DNA of 64,000 nt from Isoetes taiwanensis (GCA_021234155.1 JAJEKV010000037.1:1178001-1242000), one strand, 5' to 3'. Counted from the stretch's first letter, positions 9,760-21,442 are shown. Notes: generated by a model not told the origin, from the letters alone. Program-made: numbers and translations.

Positions 9760-12072
9760 TTACACCACAGCATACACATTTGATAACAACACAAAAACTG
9801 ATGGATCACAATGCTCTTGTATTGCTAATTTAATCAAGTGCTCAATAATCTTATCAGAGCGATGAGTTTGGCAAGAGCCAAGAAATGATCTCCACATTTC
9901 TAGGGTTGGCTCAATTGGCAAGTTATTGATCAGTTCTTCTGCCTCAGCAAGTAGACCTGCACGTCCAAGCAGATCAACTGTGCAAGCATAGTTCTGACCC
10001 GTTGGAGTAATTTGATAGTCTTTGCTCATAGCGACCACATAGTGGCAACCTTCATCTATGAGACATGCATGGCTGCAGGCAGTTATCACAGAAATAAATG
10101 AAAATTTGTCTGGTTTTACATTTTCTTGGCTCATTCTCTCAAACAGGATAAGAACCTTCTTGCCAATTCCATACTGAGCATATCCTCCTATTAGTGCACT
10201 CCATGCAATCACTCCACGATTAGGCAAGGCATCAAATACTTGGGAAGCATTTTCTCTGTTTCCACATTTTGCATACATATCAACAAGCGCACTCCCTACA
10301 GTTGCATCAAATTCATATCCAAGTTCCAATATCCTCATATGCAACCATTTGCCATGAAGGAGATCTACTGTAGAGCTGCAAATGCCCAGAATATGAGCAA
10401 AAGTGGCATCATTTGGTTGTATTTGTTCAGATTGCATTTGTGAAAAGAGCTTCAGAAGGCCCTTACTATTTACATACTGAGCTTGTCCCATGATCACTGC
10501 ATTCCATGACACATCATCTCGTTTGCACATTCTGTCAAACACTTGAAGACCCTCTTCAATATAATCACATTTGAGATACATATCGACAAGGGCACCATCC
10601 AAAACAGTGTCAGTTTGACAGTTGCCTCTCAGAATACTGGCATGAACCCATTTCCCTTGCACCCAAGCTGAAGCTAAAGAGCACAAACTTGTAAGAGTCG
10701 CATATGTAAGCTTGGTTGGTCTCAAACCTTGCTTTTGTATTGACATAAGAGATTGAATAGCATCATTAATATTTCCGTATTGCGCCTGTCCTGCTATCAC
10801 TATGCCCCATGAAACAATATCCTGTTGTAGCATCCTATCAAATACTTTATGAGCTTCCTCTAGGGTGCCGCATTTAACATACATAAGAACTAAGATATTT
10901 CCTACTATACCATCTAGTTTTATGTCCTTGGTGCATACACTGGCATGGATTCGTTTTCCATGTCCTAGCGCTGCAATCTCAGCATACATGCTCAATAAGC
11001 AACGAAAAGTGAATCTATCTGGTTTCATGCAATCAAATGTCATTTGGTCAAATAAGTCGACAGCAGCTTTTCTGTTCCCTTGCAGAATGTAGCCTGCAAT
11101 TATTGCATTGCATGAGACACTGTCTTTTACAGATATCCCTTTGAACACTTGATAAGCACTTCCCATGTCACCACATTTGGCATACATGGAAACAAGTGTG
11201 CTTTCTATACAGCTATCTAACTCGCTGCATGTTTTAACAATGACTGCATGGATCTGCTTTCCTTGATGCAAATCTAAGACCAAAGCAGATGTATTAAGAA
11301 CAGTAACAAGGGTAACATTGTCTGGTTTGACATTTTCAAATTCCATTTGCCAATACAGTCTGATGGCTTCCTTTGCATGTCCATGGTGTGCATAACCTGC
11401 AATCATGGTAGACCAGGTGAAGACCTCTAGCATTGGAAGCCTAACAAATATTTGATAAGCATCATCCATGGCACCAGATTTGAGATACATGTCAAGCAGA
11501 GTGCTGGAGACGATAGGATTAAATTTAGAATCAGCTCCTAACATGCTTGCATGCACTAGCTTCCCTTCTTCAATAGCTGCTATAATGGCACAGGCATTCA
11601 ATATTGTGGATAGGGCAGCACCATCCAGCCTTATACTTCCAAGTTGCATTTCTTTAAACAGATTGATGGCCTCACTACAATTCCCATGCTGGATATATCC
11701 AGCAACCATTGTAGTCCACGAGAACACGTTTCGATGAAGCATACAATCAAATACCGTGTGAGCATCCTCCATGCTTCCACATTTTGCATACATGTTGATA
11801 AGAGTGTTCCAGATGACTACTTTTGGGCCTGATGGGAACTTAAGAATATAAACATGGATTAGCTTTCCTTTAGCTAGAGCTCTTACGTTAGTAAAGTCTC
11901 GTAAAAAAACAATACAGGTTTCCTGATCTATCCAGCTATCATGAATTTTTATGAGATTTAGTCCGATTGCACTCCTAACCATGTTATAAGAAGCATCATT
12001 GCATTGCAGGCGTTTCTGCAAAATGTATAATTTACTACAGGTTACAGACCCGAGTTTGAAATCAGCCAACAT
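9760..12072 (-). CDS. PLS-class pentatricopeptide-repeat protein, E domain truncated
   Basis: A single uninterrupted frame encodes about 770 residues. Six L/S-type anchors of the form MY[AVL]K[CS]G recur about every 101 residues (near residues 93, 194, 295, 396, 497 and 598), giving roughly 18 PPR motifs in P-L-S triplets. The end carries an E-type region (YACTVDLLGRAGLLAEAEEL, then PIEPTLEMWRSFLGSC) but stops at LSNVYAVV, so the rest of the E domain and any DYW deaminase domain are missing. PLS proteins normally bind organellar RNA and act in C-to-U editing or splicing; an E-only protein would need a DYW partner in trans. The first ATG in the frame is 12070-12072; the frame stays open a further 19 codons upstream to a TAA. 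No organelle targeting peptide is obvious, so a 5' exon could be missing from this model. No intron lies in the repeats, as usual for the family. Confidence 0.9.
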   Translation of the reverse strand: MLADFKLGSVTCSKLYILQKRLQCNDASYNMVRSAIGLNLIKIHDSWIDQETCIVFLRDFTNVRALAKGKLIHVYILKFPSGPKVVIWNTLINMYAKCGSMEDAHTVFDCMLHRNVFSWTTMVAGYIQHGNCSEAINLFKEMQLGSIRLDGAALSTILNACAIIAAIEEGKLVHASMLGADSKFNPIVSSTLLDMYLKSGAMDDAYQIFVRLPMLEVFTWSTMIAGYAHHGHAKEAIRLYWQMEFENVKPDNVTLVTVLNTSALVLDLHQGKQIHAVIVKTCSELDSCIESTLVSMYAKCGDMGSAYQVFKGISVKDSVSCNAIIAGYILQGNRKAAVDLFDQMTFDCMKPDRFTFRCLLSMYAEIAALGHGKRIHASVCTKDIKLDGIVGNILVLMYVKCGTLEEAHKVFDRMLQQDIVSWGIVIAGQAQYGNINDAIQSLMSIQKQGLRPTKLTYATLTSLCSLASAWVQGKWVHASILRGNCQTDTVLDGALVDMYLKCDYIEEGLQVFDRMCKRDDVSWNAVIMGQAQYVNSKGLLKLFSQMQSEQIQPNDATFAHILGICSSTVDLLHGKWLHMRILELGYEFDATVGSALVDMYAKCGNRENASQVFDALPNRGVIAWSALIGGYAQYGIGKKVLILFERMSQENVKPDKFSFISVITACSHACLIDEGCHYVVAMSKDYQITPTGQNYACTVDLLGRAGLLAEAEELINNLPIEPTLEMWRSFLGSCQTHRSDKIIEHLIKLAIQEHCDPSVFVLLSNVYAVV

Positions 12073-12790
12073 CGCCACGCTTATAGAAGATTTAACAGAT
12101 TTGTTGAAAAGAACGATTTATTTCAGACCTACCTCTAACCATAGGAGCAGCAGTAGCCCAATAATCCCAGGTATTATATGATGGCAGACAAAGCTCCATC
12201 AAAAGCTCATGCGTTTTAAGCTGCAGCATGTTGTTAGTCTTTCTCTTGTGGGTCTTTTCGGCGGAAACCAAATTTCTTTTCAAACAATCAGGCGACATTC
12301 CGCGAAACCGTTTGTATAGTCCTAAAAGGTCAAATGTGATACGTGGCATTCAAACCCCACCCAGCACTGCACAGCAGAATGACCGCACACGTAAAGGATG
12401 TTGGACTGCCTTCTGCTCCCATATTCAATCCCCTTGTGACACGTGGCAGAGATTCTAACCCGGGAATTACACTAAACTTTTTTTTTTAGTGCAAGTTATT
12501 GTCTTCTCGAAGTTATTTTTTACTGCAAGTTATTTTTAACTGGAACTTTATCTTGAAAGTATTCTAAAATTATCAGAATGAAGAGTAAAATTATCAGAAT
12601 GGCTAGTAAAACTTATCAGAATGAATAGTAAAATTTGCAGAATGCCACGGTAAAAATAGTAGAAAGGTTAGTAAAAAATTACTAATCATCAATGACACAG
12701 TAAAATCACTCCAGTTCAACATTTCCATTCAAGAACGTAAAGATCAACAACGTAAGATCAAGAAAGATCAAGAACAGAAAGATCGTTCTT
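12073..12790 (-). promoter_or_regulatory. upstream region of the PPR gene, with a small minus-strand ORF
   Basis: An 85-codon minus-strand ORF (12349-12092) sits just upstream of the PPR frame and ends 14 bp before its open stretch. I tested whether it could be a first exon: a donor (AGAG/GTAGGT, near 12131) and an acceptor (TTTTGCAG, near 12018) exist, but their phases do not join in frame. It may be a 5' UTR ORF or chance. From 12480 to 12760 the DNA is A/T-rich with repeats of GTAAAA and TATCAGAATG, with nothing else recognisable. Confidence 0.35.
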
Positions 12791-12798
12791 GATATTGC

Positions 12799-12943
12799 CC
12801 ATCGTGGTGGTGGTCTAGTGGTAAGGCCTTGGATTGGGGTGATCCCCACCAGGGTTCAAAACCCACTGGCTACCATCGGGTGGGAGACGTGGGTGGGTGC
12901 AAGTCCCATCAACCATGCCTTCAATAAAAAAAAAAAAAAAAAA
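12799..12943 (+). mobile_element. tRNA-derived SINE
   Basis: The 145-bp unit has a pol III A box (TGGTCTAGTGGTAAGG) and a B box (GGTTCAAAACC) about 40 bp apart. A tRNA-unrelated part follows, and the unit ends in 18 A residues (12926-12943). It is flanked by an 8-bp target-site duplication, GATATTGC, at 12791-12798 and 12944-12951. Such SINEs are copied by the reverse transcriptase of a partner LINE. The clean A tail and TSD suggest a fairly recent insertion. Confidence 0.9.
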
Positions 12944-12951
12944 GATATTGC

Positions 12952-15300
12952 TGCTGCAGATAGCTGGGTATGCGCCCATGGCCTGACCAGGAACCTGTGC
13001 AAGGCTTAAAGAAGATGCTTGAGCTCCCTGTTGTGACTGATATGTCGGTGACATCCCAGCTGGTGGAGCAGCAGTTGCTTGTCCTTGATTATTATAATCG
13101 GCTGGCCGATTTTGTCCGTGCTCGCCCTTACCGGGTCACACCCCTTTTGGTCCATTTCTTTCTCACTACTCAACTAGCAGCCTTCTTTCCCAACACTGGA
13201 TTATATCTAAAGAGACACCTAGACAAGCTTACATACAATAAAAACCCTTCAGCAGAAGAAAGGCGTACATTTTTGTAAGACAAAATGGCTATGGAAAATG
13301 CTACAGGCTCCGGAACTACTCTACGTTCAAGAACAGACGCATTATCCGCCATGATCTGCCAGAAATCGCCATAACAATTAGATAACAGTATAAAAATCAA
13401 CCTAAAACTCTGAAAAACTACCTAAAACAGAGAAAGTCGAGTAAGGAACCGCCAAGAACACTCCAAAATCAAGGCGCTGCCGTAAAAAACACTCAGAATC
13501 AAGGCGCTGCTACCACAAATGAACACGCTGCTCCAAAACTTCACAAAATCACGAAAACCTGAGGCGCTGCAAGGAAAAACGAAGGCGCTGCAATGCTAAA
13601 GCCTTCCTAAAGGGCATGCAGACGCATGCAGAGCTTAAAAGCTCGCCAAACATGCGAGCGCCGCAGCGATCGGCATAGCCGGAAGCAAAAAGAAAGGAAG
13701 AAAAAATTCATTCTGCAAAGCTTCGTAAAAAATTTCGCTGACGTGGCGGACAAAAGTTGGCTGACGTGGCAGAAGGCAGTCCAACAATTCCTTTATGTTA
13801 GGGCAAAGTTTCGCTACTCTACTTGCTCTGTTGTCAAGTGGGCCTCCGCGCTGACCATTTCAATGCATCCATGAAATAAGATTGTTCCATTTCAATGCAT
13901 CCATGAAGGAGCCAATTAGCTACTAGATATTCTTAAAGTCGTCTATAAATTGGTCCTTTAGGAACATTAAATGATGGAGATTAAAGCAAATATCTAGCAT
14001 AATAACAGGTTTTTTTTTTTTATGTTTTTGTACGATTTTTACTAAGGTTTTTCTATGATTTCGGTGCTATATTTGATGAGGTGTACTAAATAGTATTTCT
14101 AGAGTGCGTCCTTTCTGGATCCTTGATTTTTGTGGCACTTTTCAATGGTCACCTATGAATGTTCGATATTATCCCAAATTTAAACATGCAAGGATAGAGT
14201 ACTATATTTTAGGGTTCTTTGCATATGTGCCTCTGTTTAGGGTTCCATGGCAGACTGGCCCGGATCTGTGCCAAGAGGTCGGCAAAGAAACCAAGGAGTT
14301 GCGCATGACCGTAGCTCCTCTTCTTCTTCAAATTCGTGGATATCTAAATTGTTCAAAATTCGCAGTAGTAGCTGTGCTCTGCTCATTACAAGGTAAAGAC
14401 TGTGTTTGGTCTATGTTCCTGCAGACAAATTTTTTGGTTGATGTTTGTTAAAGAAATGCCAGCTGGAGTTTAAACGCCAATAGGAACACCATGACAACTT
14501 CGCCTGTGATCTGGAAATAGGCATCGACAAACTTATGGATGCTGTCGGCCCTAGCAGTTTCGACAGCCTAGATCCAATGCAGAACAAAACACAGCCATGG
14601 CGTGGTTCCGGCTTCAACGACCTTCTGGGCTAGCCAACATCACAGGCAAGTACACCTCGTCTTTTTTTGTTGTAAAAAGACCTCTGGAAACAGATTTTCT
14701 TTTGTTGTTGAAAGACAGCATCTGTAGACATGTGCTATGATTATAAACAGTCGCTGATTCATTCACAATTTGTAGAATGGTACAAGAGCTCAAATAGTTA
14801 TACAAACAATCGATGCTTTGGATGTCTTTCCCTACAAAATTTTACGAAGGAGCATCAATACAAACTACCATTGTTTCCTTTTGAATGGCAAAATTGATAA
14901 GAGCACAAATCTTATTATGAGAGCAGAAAGAGCGGAAGACCATGCGGCTTACCTTAACCAGAAAGTATGTTTTCTTTAGACAAAGTCCAGACAATAGTGT
15001 CTACTCAACTACAACTTCTGGCATACAAGGATGCAAGTTAAGAAATGAGAAATGTTGCCAACCCATTCTGTCTGTTGAACCATTATTGCAGGCAAAGGTA
15101 GAAACATAATCTGTTGCATCGCTTGATAAGTTGTTTGCATAAGGAAAGAGTGTATATCAAGTTTTGAAAGTCTATGATGCTGCCTGAACTTACTTCCCAA
15201 TTACAAAAATGTGGAATAGTTAGAGCATGTGAGGAAGGAATAGCTCCCAATGTTGTAGAATTTGAATATGATATTTTTTACTATACTATTAAACTGGAGG
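12952..15300. other. long spacer, no supported gene
   Basis: A 102-codon plus-strand ORF at 12970-13278 has an even, protein-like composition (LVEQQLLVLDYYNRLADF) but no family I recognise, and the SINE sits 19 bp before it. From 13440 to 13600 the word AAGGCGCTGC or GAGGCGCTGC recurs five times at irregular spacing. Around 14230-14450 and 14580-14640 there are exon-sized open stretches without a recognisable product. I call none of these genes. Confidence 0.35.
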
Positions 15301-15344
15301 AAGGAAGGAAGGAAGGAAGGAAGGAAGGAAGGAAGGAAGGAAGG
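15301..15344. repeat. (AAGG)11 microsatellite forming the LINE 3' tail
   Basis: Eleven perfect AAGG units abut the 3' terminus of the minus-strand LINE relic. On the LINE strand the element ends GACGATAAAAGAA followed by CCTT repeats, so the microsatellite takes the place of a poly(A) tail. Confidence 0.85.
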
Positions 15345-17209
15345 TTCTTTTATCGTCCGCGAAGGCCAATTGGCCTATGGGACCCAAATTACACGGGTGC
15401 AGCAAGCCCGTTGCTACCCGGATTAAAAAACCTCCCCCTTAGGAGGAAAAAACCGTCGCAGCAACAAGCCTGCTGGCAGCTGTACAAATATACATATACA
15501 CATGAATTCAAGGCACCTCGGTGGGCCGGGCGAGGTGAGTCCGCAGATCCAAAACCTCCTGGAGGTAGGAGCCAAGGGATCGAATTGACGGCGTGCTGAG
15601 TAGCTCGTGCAGGGGCAGACTAGGTCGCACCAAGAGAATGTAGCGAGCCCAAATCTGACTATAGGCTGGACAGCTCTGGAAGGCATGGCTTTCATCCTCA
15701 ACAACCCCCAGCGGGCAACACTGACAAAGCCTGTCCTGGCGCAGCTCTCCAACCCACCGACCCGTCTCAAGCCAAAGATGGCCCTTGTTCGAATGGACGC
15801 GATGATCATGCCCTTCTTCATGGGCAACTGAGAACGCAGGTAGAGCTGTGGGCCTCGAACCAGGGTGGGGTTTGTGTGATGTTTGTAGTGTGCCATCTTT
15901 ATCTGTTCCGAGCATGGTGGTCCCGTAGCTTCCCCAGAAACAAGAGTCCAAGTACCCCCTCGGCCTATCCCTACGGGCGTCAGGCACTGGGCGCACCTAT
16001 GTATGTCTACGCTCCAGTCACGCCCCATCGGGCTCTCTTTGTCCTTCCAACAAGCCCCGAATCGCTTGGGGCTCATCGCCACAGCCAGAAGCCAAGCGGA
16101 GCCGAAAGTGTCACTCATGCCGGCCATCTTCTGGAAATAAACAATGTGTCTATCGAGGGTCGCATGCTGCAGGGGCATGAATCCTGTCTCCTGCAACAAG
16201 ATCTGATATGGAACTGGGGCTTGACCCCAAGTGCGCGTTAAAAATGCCTTACGGACTGCTCTAAGTCGTTCCAAGTCGCCAAAGACACCACTTGGGCCCC
16301 CACCTCGACCCCCATCTGTAAGAACTGGCTCCACCGGTGCGGAACAAATGTGACCGGTGGCCCCACCATACACCTCCTCGCCATTGACTATTATTTTGCA
16401 TTGCATACTGGCGCCTTCCAACCTCAAGGTCACCCGGCGAATGGATGCATTCCAATACATTGAGGACGGAAATTCCACCCCCGTGTACTTGTAGTCGGGT
16501 GTGACCCTCTACCATCTGCCCACGATAAGTGAGCCTTGGAGGTGCCGGATGACGGAGGAGGATATGAGGACCACCTTAGTCTTGGCCAAGTTGACACGCA
16601 TGTCCGTCGCCTGGCAGAATGTGTCCAGGGCATCTAGATGTGCCTGCATGCCTTCTGGTGTATGGGCCAAGAGGTCCACATCATCCGCATAGATGAGCTG
16701 CCGGATGACCTGGTGCAAGAGCTGTATACCGTCCCCCCCATTGACAGCAAGCCAGGCTTCCAACTGGTCAATGTAAAGTCCAAAGAGTGTGGGTGAGAGA
16801 GGACAACCTTGCCTAACTCCAATGCTACTGGCAAATGACCATCTGACCCATATCTGACCATTTTTATTCTGGTCTTTTGGAGCCCAAAGGGGCTGGCATT
16901 TGCGAGTTCCGGCGGAAATGAACAGGCAAAAGGCTCACGTGAATGCCAACACAAGGTGGAAATAGTGTATTTAGGTCCGGGTCTGCGGGCTATGCCTGAA
17001 CCCAAGTGCAGTTTTATCCCCTCAATTATTTTCGTCCATATGGCCGTGCACACTACCACAGTATCATGAGCACACCCTTTGCACCTCCATAGCTTTCCAG
17101 GCCTCATCCTTTCTCGCAGACATAAAGAATGACACCATTTGATCCCGGTTCTTTGTAATGCAGTAAACTCCGGCTGCCAAATCGTCACCAAATATGTTCT
17201 ATACAGCAA
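15345..17209 (-). pseudogene. 5'-truncated LINE (non-LTR) ORF2 relic
   Basis: Minus-strand frames show reverse-transcriptase motifs in order: GVRQGCPLSPTLFGLYIDQL near 16760-16830, the catalytic YADD in IYADDVDLLAH near 16680, and MRVNLAKTKVVLIS after it. Further down comes the thumb region with YTGVEF. The end carries a Cys/His zinc-binding region, CQCCPLGVVEDESHAFQSCP (about 15660-15740), of the zf-RVT type. The frames change several times (15423-16478, 15508-15996, 16509-16763, 16634-17209), and the endonuclease and ORF1 are missing. The 3' terminus reads TTGGGTCCCATAGGCC then GACGATAAAAG and recurs at other LINE ends in this window. An L1-like plant LINE lineage is likely. Confidence 0.85.
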
Positions 17210-17375
17210 ATATTTGTGCGGTGAAGCTTCTGAAGCTTAGCAGTGCACAGAGGCCAGGAAATGGTCTTAGCAAATCCGGTCTGGCTTCACATCTATCTCT
17301 GGAATCCGGTGAAGTATGAAGACGCTGATCTCCTTTCCTCTTTCCCTTTTATTTTTCCTTCAGATTAATCACTGA

Positions 17376-18290
17376 TTGTTTTATTTAAACAGGGACATCC
17401 ATGGGGTGAAGCATTGTGATTCATTGTGGCAAAGGCATTCTGCTTGCAGAAAGCTCATGACCAAACGATCATCTACGGTAAGCCTACCATGCTGCTACCA
17501 TTTCACTGATCTCTTTTCCTTAACATTTTCATCTTTCTTTGCAGAGGAGCATATAAGGCCATAGATCTATGGCTGCTTGCAGCTGTAATCTGGTTGGAAA
17601 TGTTCCTACGTAAGGCATTACAGCATTGAAATGGATCATGAAATGCTGCCCGGAGCTACCACATTGCTTGATTCACAAGCTTTCTAGACATCTAAAGGTA
17701 ATAATAGATTGATATCTGTATATTATATTTGGAGGATAAAGTTGTGGCGTTTCTGGTCAATTACCCTGTTATGCAGGTTAGAAAGCAGTCCTTCAGAGCA
17801 TATTTGTACCTCACGATCAGATTAAGAAGTGCAATTAAAGAAGGTACTTTAACAACAACATCATTTCTGTTAGTATTTGACAAAGACTCATGTTCAATAC
17901 TTCTTTGTATTAAATGTCCTGAATATTGAGTTCTTATGTTAAATCCATCTATCTTTATGCTTCTGTTTGAGCTTGCTTGTAAATTACAAGGTTATTTTTC
18001 TTTTCTCTATGTGCAACTAAGGTTGTGAACATAAAACATCTGTAGCTTGCAAATGCCTGCTTCTTTCTACATTTCATTAACTTTGTCTTATCTATCTTTT
18101 CTCTGCAGGTTGCTGTTAAATTAGTGTTGAAAGAGGGGTTTATCTTGGACATTCCCCATAATGTTGTCAAAGAAAGGATTGACAGAAAGGAGCCACGCAT
18201 CAACCAGAGTAAGAAAAGGATTGATAAAGCTTCTAAAGTTGAGCTAGTATGGCTCAGAAAATTTGTTCTTTATAAAGTAAGGATATATAG
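17376..18290 (+). pseudogene. orphan exon-like series, host gene fragment of unknown family
   Basis: Several exon-like pieces with plausible splice sites lie in order. One ends at ATCATCTACG/GTAAGC near 17477 and another begins after TTTCTTTGCAG near 17544. A third follows TTATGCAG near 17776 and reads VRKQSFRAYLYLTIRLRSAI. A fourth, 18109-18274, follows CTCTGCAG and reads VKLVLKEGFILDIPHNVVKE then RIDRKEPRI, ending at a GTAAGG donor. The last two can be joined in frame and look like genuine coding sequence. I do not recognise the protein and see no start, stop or further exons, so this is probably a gene fragment. Confidence 0.35.
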
Positions 18291-18679
18291 TGCCTATTTT
18301 TATTAACTAGGTTTAGTATAACATTCTGTTTAGGTGGAAATACTCTAGAGTTGGATTAATAAGAACACCTGATAAACATTTGAGAGTGCTAGAGATGAAT
18401 GAGCATCTTTTTAACTGTAGGCCAGAAGTTTCTTTAAAATTTCGCTAACATTGGCTTGTATTGCATACTATCTAAGATTGTTATATCATTGCTTGAATGG
18501 ATTTATTTGGGTTCAACTCCCAAACGACTTTATTAAAGCATAGTTCTAAGTGAAAAAAAAATTGTGAGTAGAACAATCGAAAAAACAATGACCATGTGGA
18601 TTTTTTTTATCTATGGTTATTTGCTGCCGTTTTTTGTTTTTTTATTAGTAACATGGTTTTCTTTAGAATCAGGTATCTT

Positions 18680-18930
18680 TATTTGAGAAAGACCACATTT
18701 GAAAACAACTATTTTAAAAAACCACACGTGAATGTTATGTTAAGCCACATGTTATTTTTCAGTAAAAACAACACTTGAAAACTATTATCCACGTGTATAT
18801 TATGTTAAACCACATATAATTTTTTACTAAAAACAATACTTAAAAACAACTTCTATTTTAAAAATGACATGTGGACATTCTGTTAAACCACATGTTGTTT
18901 TCTAGTAAAATAACACTTGAAAACAATACA
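18680..18930. repeat. degenerate AT-rich tandem repeat, ~66-77-bp unit
   Basis: The words TGTTATGTTAAGCCACAT and AGTAAAAACAACACTTGAAA recur three times at 66- and 77-bp spacing with substitutions. Nothing is coded. Confidence 0.6.
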
Positions 18931-19220
18931 TCGAACTTTTTTAAAAGACTATGTCAATTTCCTATGCATAGATTTTTTGGAGAAAACCTACATGTTGTTT
19001 CTAGCATTTTCGGAACAAAACAATGGGTAATTTTTGAGTGTTGTTTTTTCGCAAAAAAGATACTAAAAAACTACACGTTGAGCAAATTTTGGGGTTATAG
19101 TGTTACATGCATAAGCATTTTTAAGGTTATTACATGCGTAAGTATTTCTAAAATTGGTACATGAAGTTCTGCCATCCTTAATGCCCGAAGGCCTTTATTA
19201 GGGCCCGAAGGGCCCAAAAG

Positions 19221-19706
19221 TTTATTAATATAAATATATAGCATAATAACAACCAAAACATCACTATAATCACATTAATTAACACAAACCATTGCATGCA
19301 ACACATTTAAATTAACATCCCCCTAAAACCCCCTTTGGTTTGGGTGCATATTCACACGGGGGGTTATGTAAGCCCCTAAAAACTTAGAATACATGTACAA
19401 AATTAACACCATTAAGTACATTCTCTCAAACCTTATAGTATTTTGCAAACCTCAATATACAGTATACAAAAACTTGTACATGCATACCCCACAAACGAGG
19501 ATCGCTATGTACGGTCGAGATCGAGGAATAAAGGGCAAATATGCCTATCCAACAGTTATCGATGCCCGGAGTAATCCCCCGTGTGAATATGCACCCAAAC
19601 TAAAGGGGGTTTTAGGGGGATTTAATTTAAGCAATGGTTTGTGTTAATTAATGTTGATTATAGTGATGTTTTGGTTGTTATTATGCTATATATTTATATT
19701 AATAAA
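19221..19706. mobile_element. foldback element with long inverted arms
   Basis: The left arm 19221-19368 and right arm 19571-19706 are inverted copies of each other. The outer ends read TTTATTAATATAAATATATA, followed by GCATAATAACAACC, and the inner ends contain TTTGGGTGCATATTCACACG next to G/C runs. The left arm has about 11 extra bases. The unpaired centre is about 200 bp and has no coding signal. I found no clear target-site duplication at the ends. A foldback/MITE-type element is the best description; its transcript would form a long hairpin. Confidence 0.75.
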
Positions 19707-20433
19707 AAATTTACTAGCCATAAGCTTCAATCCTACATTATCTCCATGCCTTAATTATCTTGTGTATTTTGTTCGACAAGAGAGACTTTAACCAGAGATA
19801 CAAGATCTGATTGTGGCACTTGATTAAAAAGAACATGCATACGCTCTGCATTTGAGACAATAAGTAGAAATCTGCAATGTTTAAGCAACCGAATAGAACA
19901 AACCACGTACTTTAATTCCCAAAGCTTCAGCCTACACAAGCGTAAAGCTTCAATTATTACGCCTTAAGATTTCTGACACAACGAAGCCGAAATTTGTGCA
20001 ATAATTTGAGCATTATTTTATACGAGTGCAATATCAAAAAATGAATTGATGGCTCCAGCTTGAACGAGTCAAAAGGATACTTGCAGCTAATGATGCCCCT
20101 CCAGTAAGTTTAGCTACATGTTTGAGCAAAAATGGTGTTCGAGAATGTCCCTGGATTCCTGTTGCTTGCTACATTGATAACATGAATAAATTACTTGATA
20201 AGGAATGTGTTGCTTAATCTAGAGTATGGAGGCATACCTTGATGTTTCAATTGCAGATTCTACATTTTGGACAGCAACTCAATTTTCTTCAGATATAAGC
20301 ACACCAATGCAAACACTTGCCTATAGTACTTTACGTTGGCACCTGCACAAATGACAAATAGGAATATTATACCACTAAAAGCTGACCAACTTTAATTCGC
20401 AAATCCACTTCTTTACATGCCTTTTGTAGCCTT

Positions 20434-20518
20434 GGCACAAAGTTAAGATAACCTCTAAGTCCAATATAATGTAGTCTTGGCACAAAGTTAAGACAACCCC
20501 TAAGTCCAATATAATATT
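20434..20518. repeat. tandem duplication of ~40 bp
   Basis: The segment CTTGGCACAAAGTTAAGA followed by CCTAAGTCCAATATAAT occurs twice in a row with three differences. No function is suggested. Confidence 0.75.
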
Positions 20519-20708
20519 CAAAGATTAGTATTGACAGTTGAATATTGCTTAGGTCACATGGTCATGCTCGTGCTCATAGTGATGTTGAATAGGATACTCA
20601 AGAACACCATCTAAAGACGACAATCTTGATAGAGAGGAGACATGGCCAATATTGGATCATGAAAATATTATAAAACCACCAAGGGGCAGGATTTTAATCT
20701 AATATAAT

Positions 20709-20890
20709 GTGCAAAAATGGTTGATGGACTTGGATTGGGTAAGTATGCAGACATTTGAACTTCATGGGTGGATCACGATGTGCTACTATTGTTAACCATG
20801 GATGACCTTAGAGAGATTGGCATTGGGGCTGTTGATGCTCGAAGGAAAATGTTTTATATCAAGACCTTGCACTCCCACAACAATGATTTT
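20709..20890 (+). pseudogene. SAM (sterile alpha motif) domain relic
   Basis: The open frame from 20768 reads DHDVLLLLTMDDLREIGIGA then VDARRKM, the second half of a SAM domain with its typical L-x2-L-T-x2-D-L-x2-[IL]-G-I pattern. The expected first helices are present just upstream, but in other frames (VQKWLMDL at 20709, then GLGKYADI ending in a stop). At least two indels have therefore broken it. SAM domains mediate protein or RNA interactions. The parent protein is not identifiable from this fragment. Confidence 0.65.
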
Positions 20891-21093
20891 CTGGAACATG
20901 TGGTACATGATGCATGGCCCCAAAAAATAAGCACATTTAAATATCTTCAAATAAATATATGAACCTTGATAATAATTGTTCTCACTTAGTCTTCCCTTGC
21001 TAATTCCAGAATTAACCTCATTACCACTTTGACCACTTGAACCTGCAAGCAGCTTTTATGGATGTTCCTATATATATCCATTGTAAAAATATT

Positions 21094-21250
21094 TTAACGG
21101 GGGAAGCTCTGCTCAAATTGCTCCCTGTTGCTGCTTAAAACCTTATCGAATTGATATGCTAAAAATGGGTGGACATCTAGTGCTGCCTTTGTAATTCGTG
21201 CATTCTCATGAATTCTTTCAACCAATTCTTCTAATGAAAAAAAGTTAGCC
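21094..21250 (-). pseudogene. candidate terminal exon, family unknown
   Basis: On the minus strand a clean acceptor (AATTCTTCTTGCAG) is followed by 51 sense codons reading SLEELVERIHENARITKAAL then DVHPFLAYQFDKVL, and a TAA at 21094-21096. Composition and hydrophobic spacing are protein-like. I do not recognise the family. The upstream exons would lie where the MITE and chromovirus now sit; the CDC48-like exon beyond the chromovirus is on the same strand but does not obviously belong to the same protein. Confidence 0.4.
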
Positions 21251-21442
21251 TGCAAGAAGAATTATACGTGTATATCAAACATGTTAGAATTCTTTACCAC
21301 CTCTGGTCATAGGTAGCCCATTATAATAACTTTCAACTCTAAAATTCATGCGAGAGCCATGGTTCCTACGCCAAAATCATTGCAATAAGACACCAAGAAG
21401 AGAACTTCTTATGGCTCTATAGCTTTCACATTGTCATTATAG

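Noticed and set aside
10240-11832. Plus-strand ORFs of 60-90 codons inside the PPR gene
   Set aside because: They are antisense shadows of an intact minus-strand coding region and recur with its repeat period.
12092-12349. Spliced first exon for the PPR gene
   Set aside because: The best donor and acceptor (near 12131 and 12018) do not join in the PPR reading frame.
12818-13054. Small ORFs over the SINE on both strands
   Set aside because: They cross the pol III boxes and poly(A) tail and have no coding character.
14104-14451. 115-codon ORF
   Set aside because: It has no recognisable family or splice signals that extend it, and biased composition; left as spacer.
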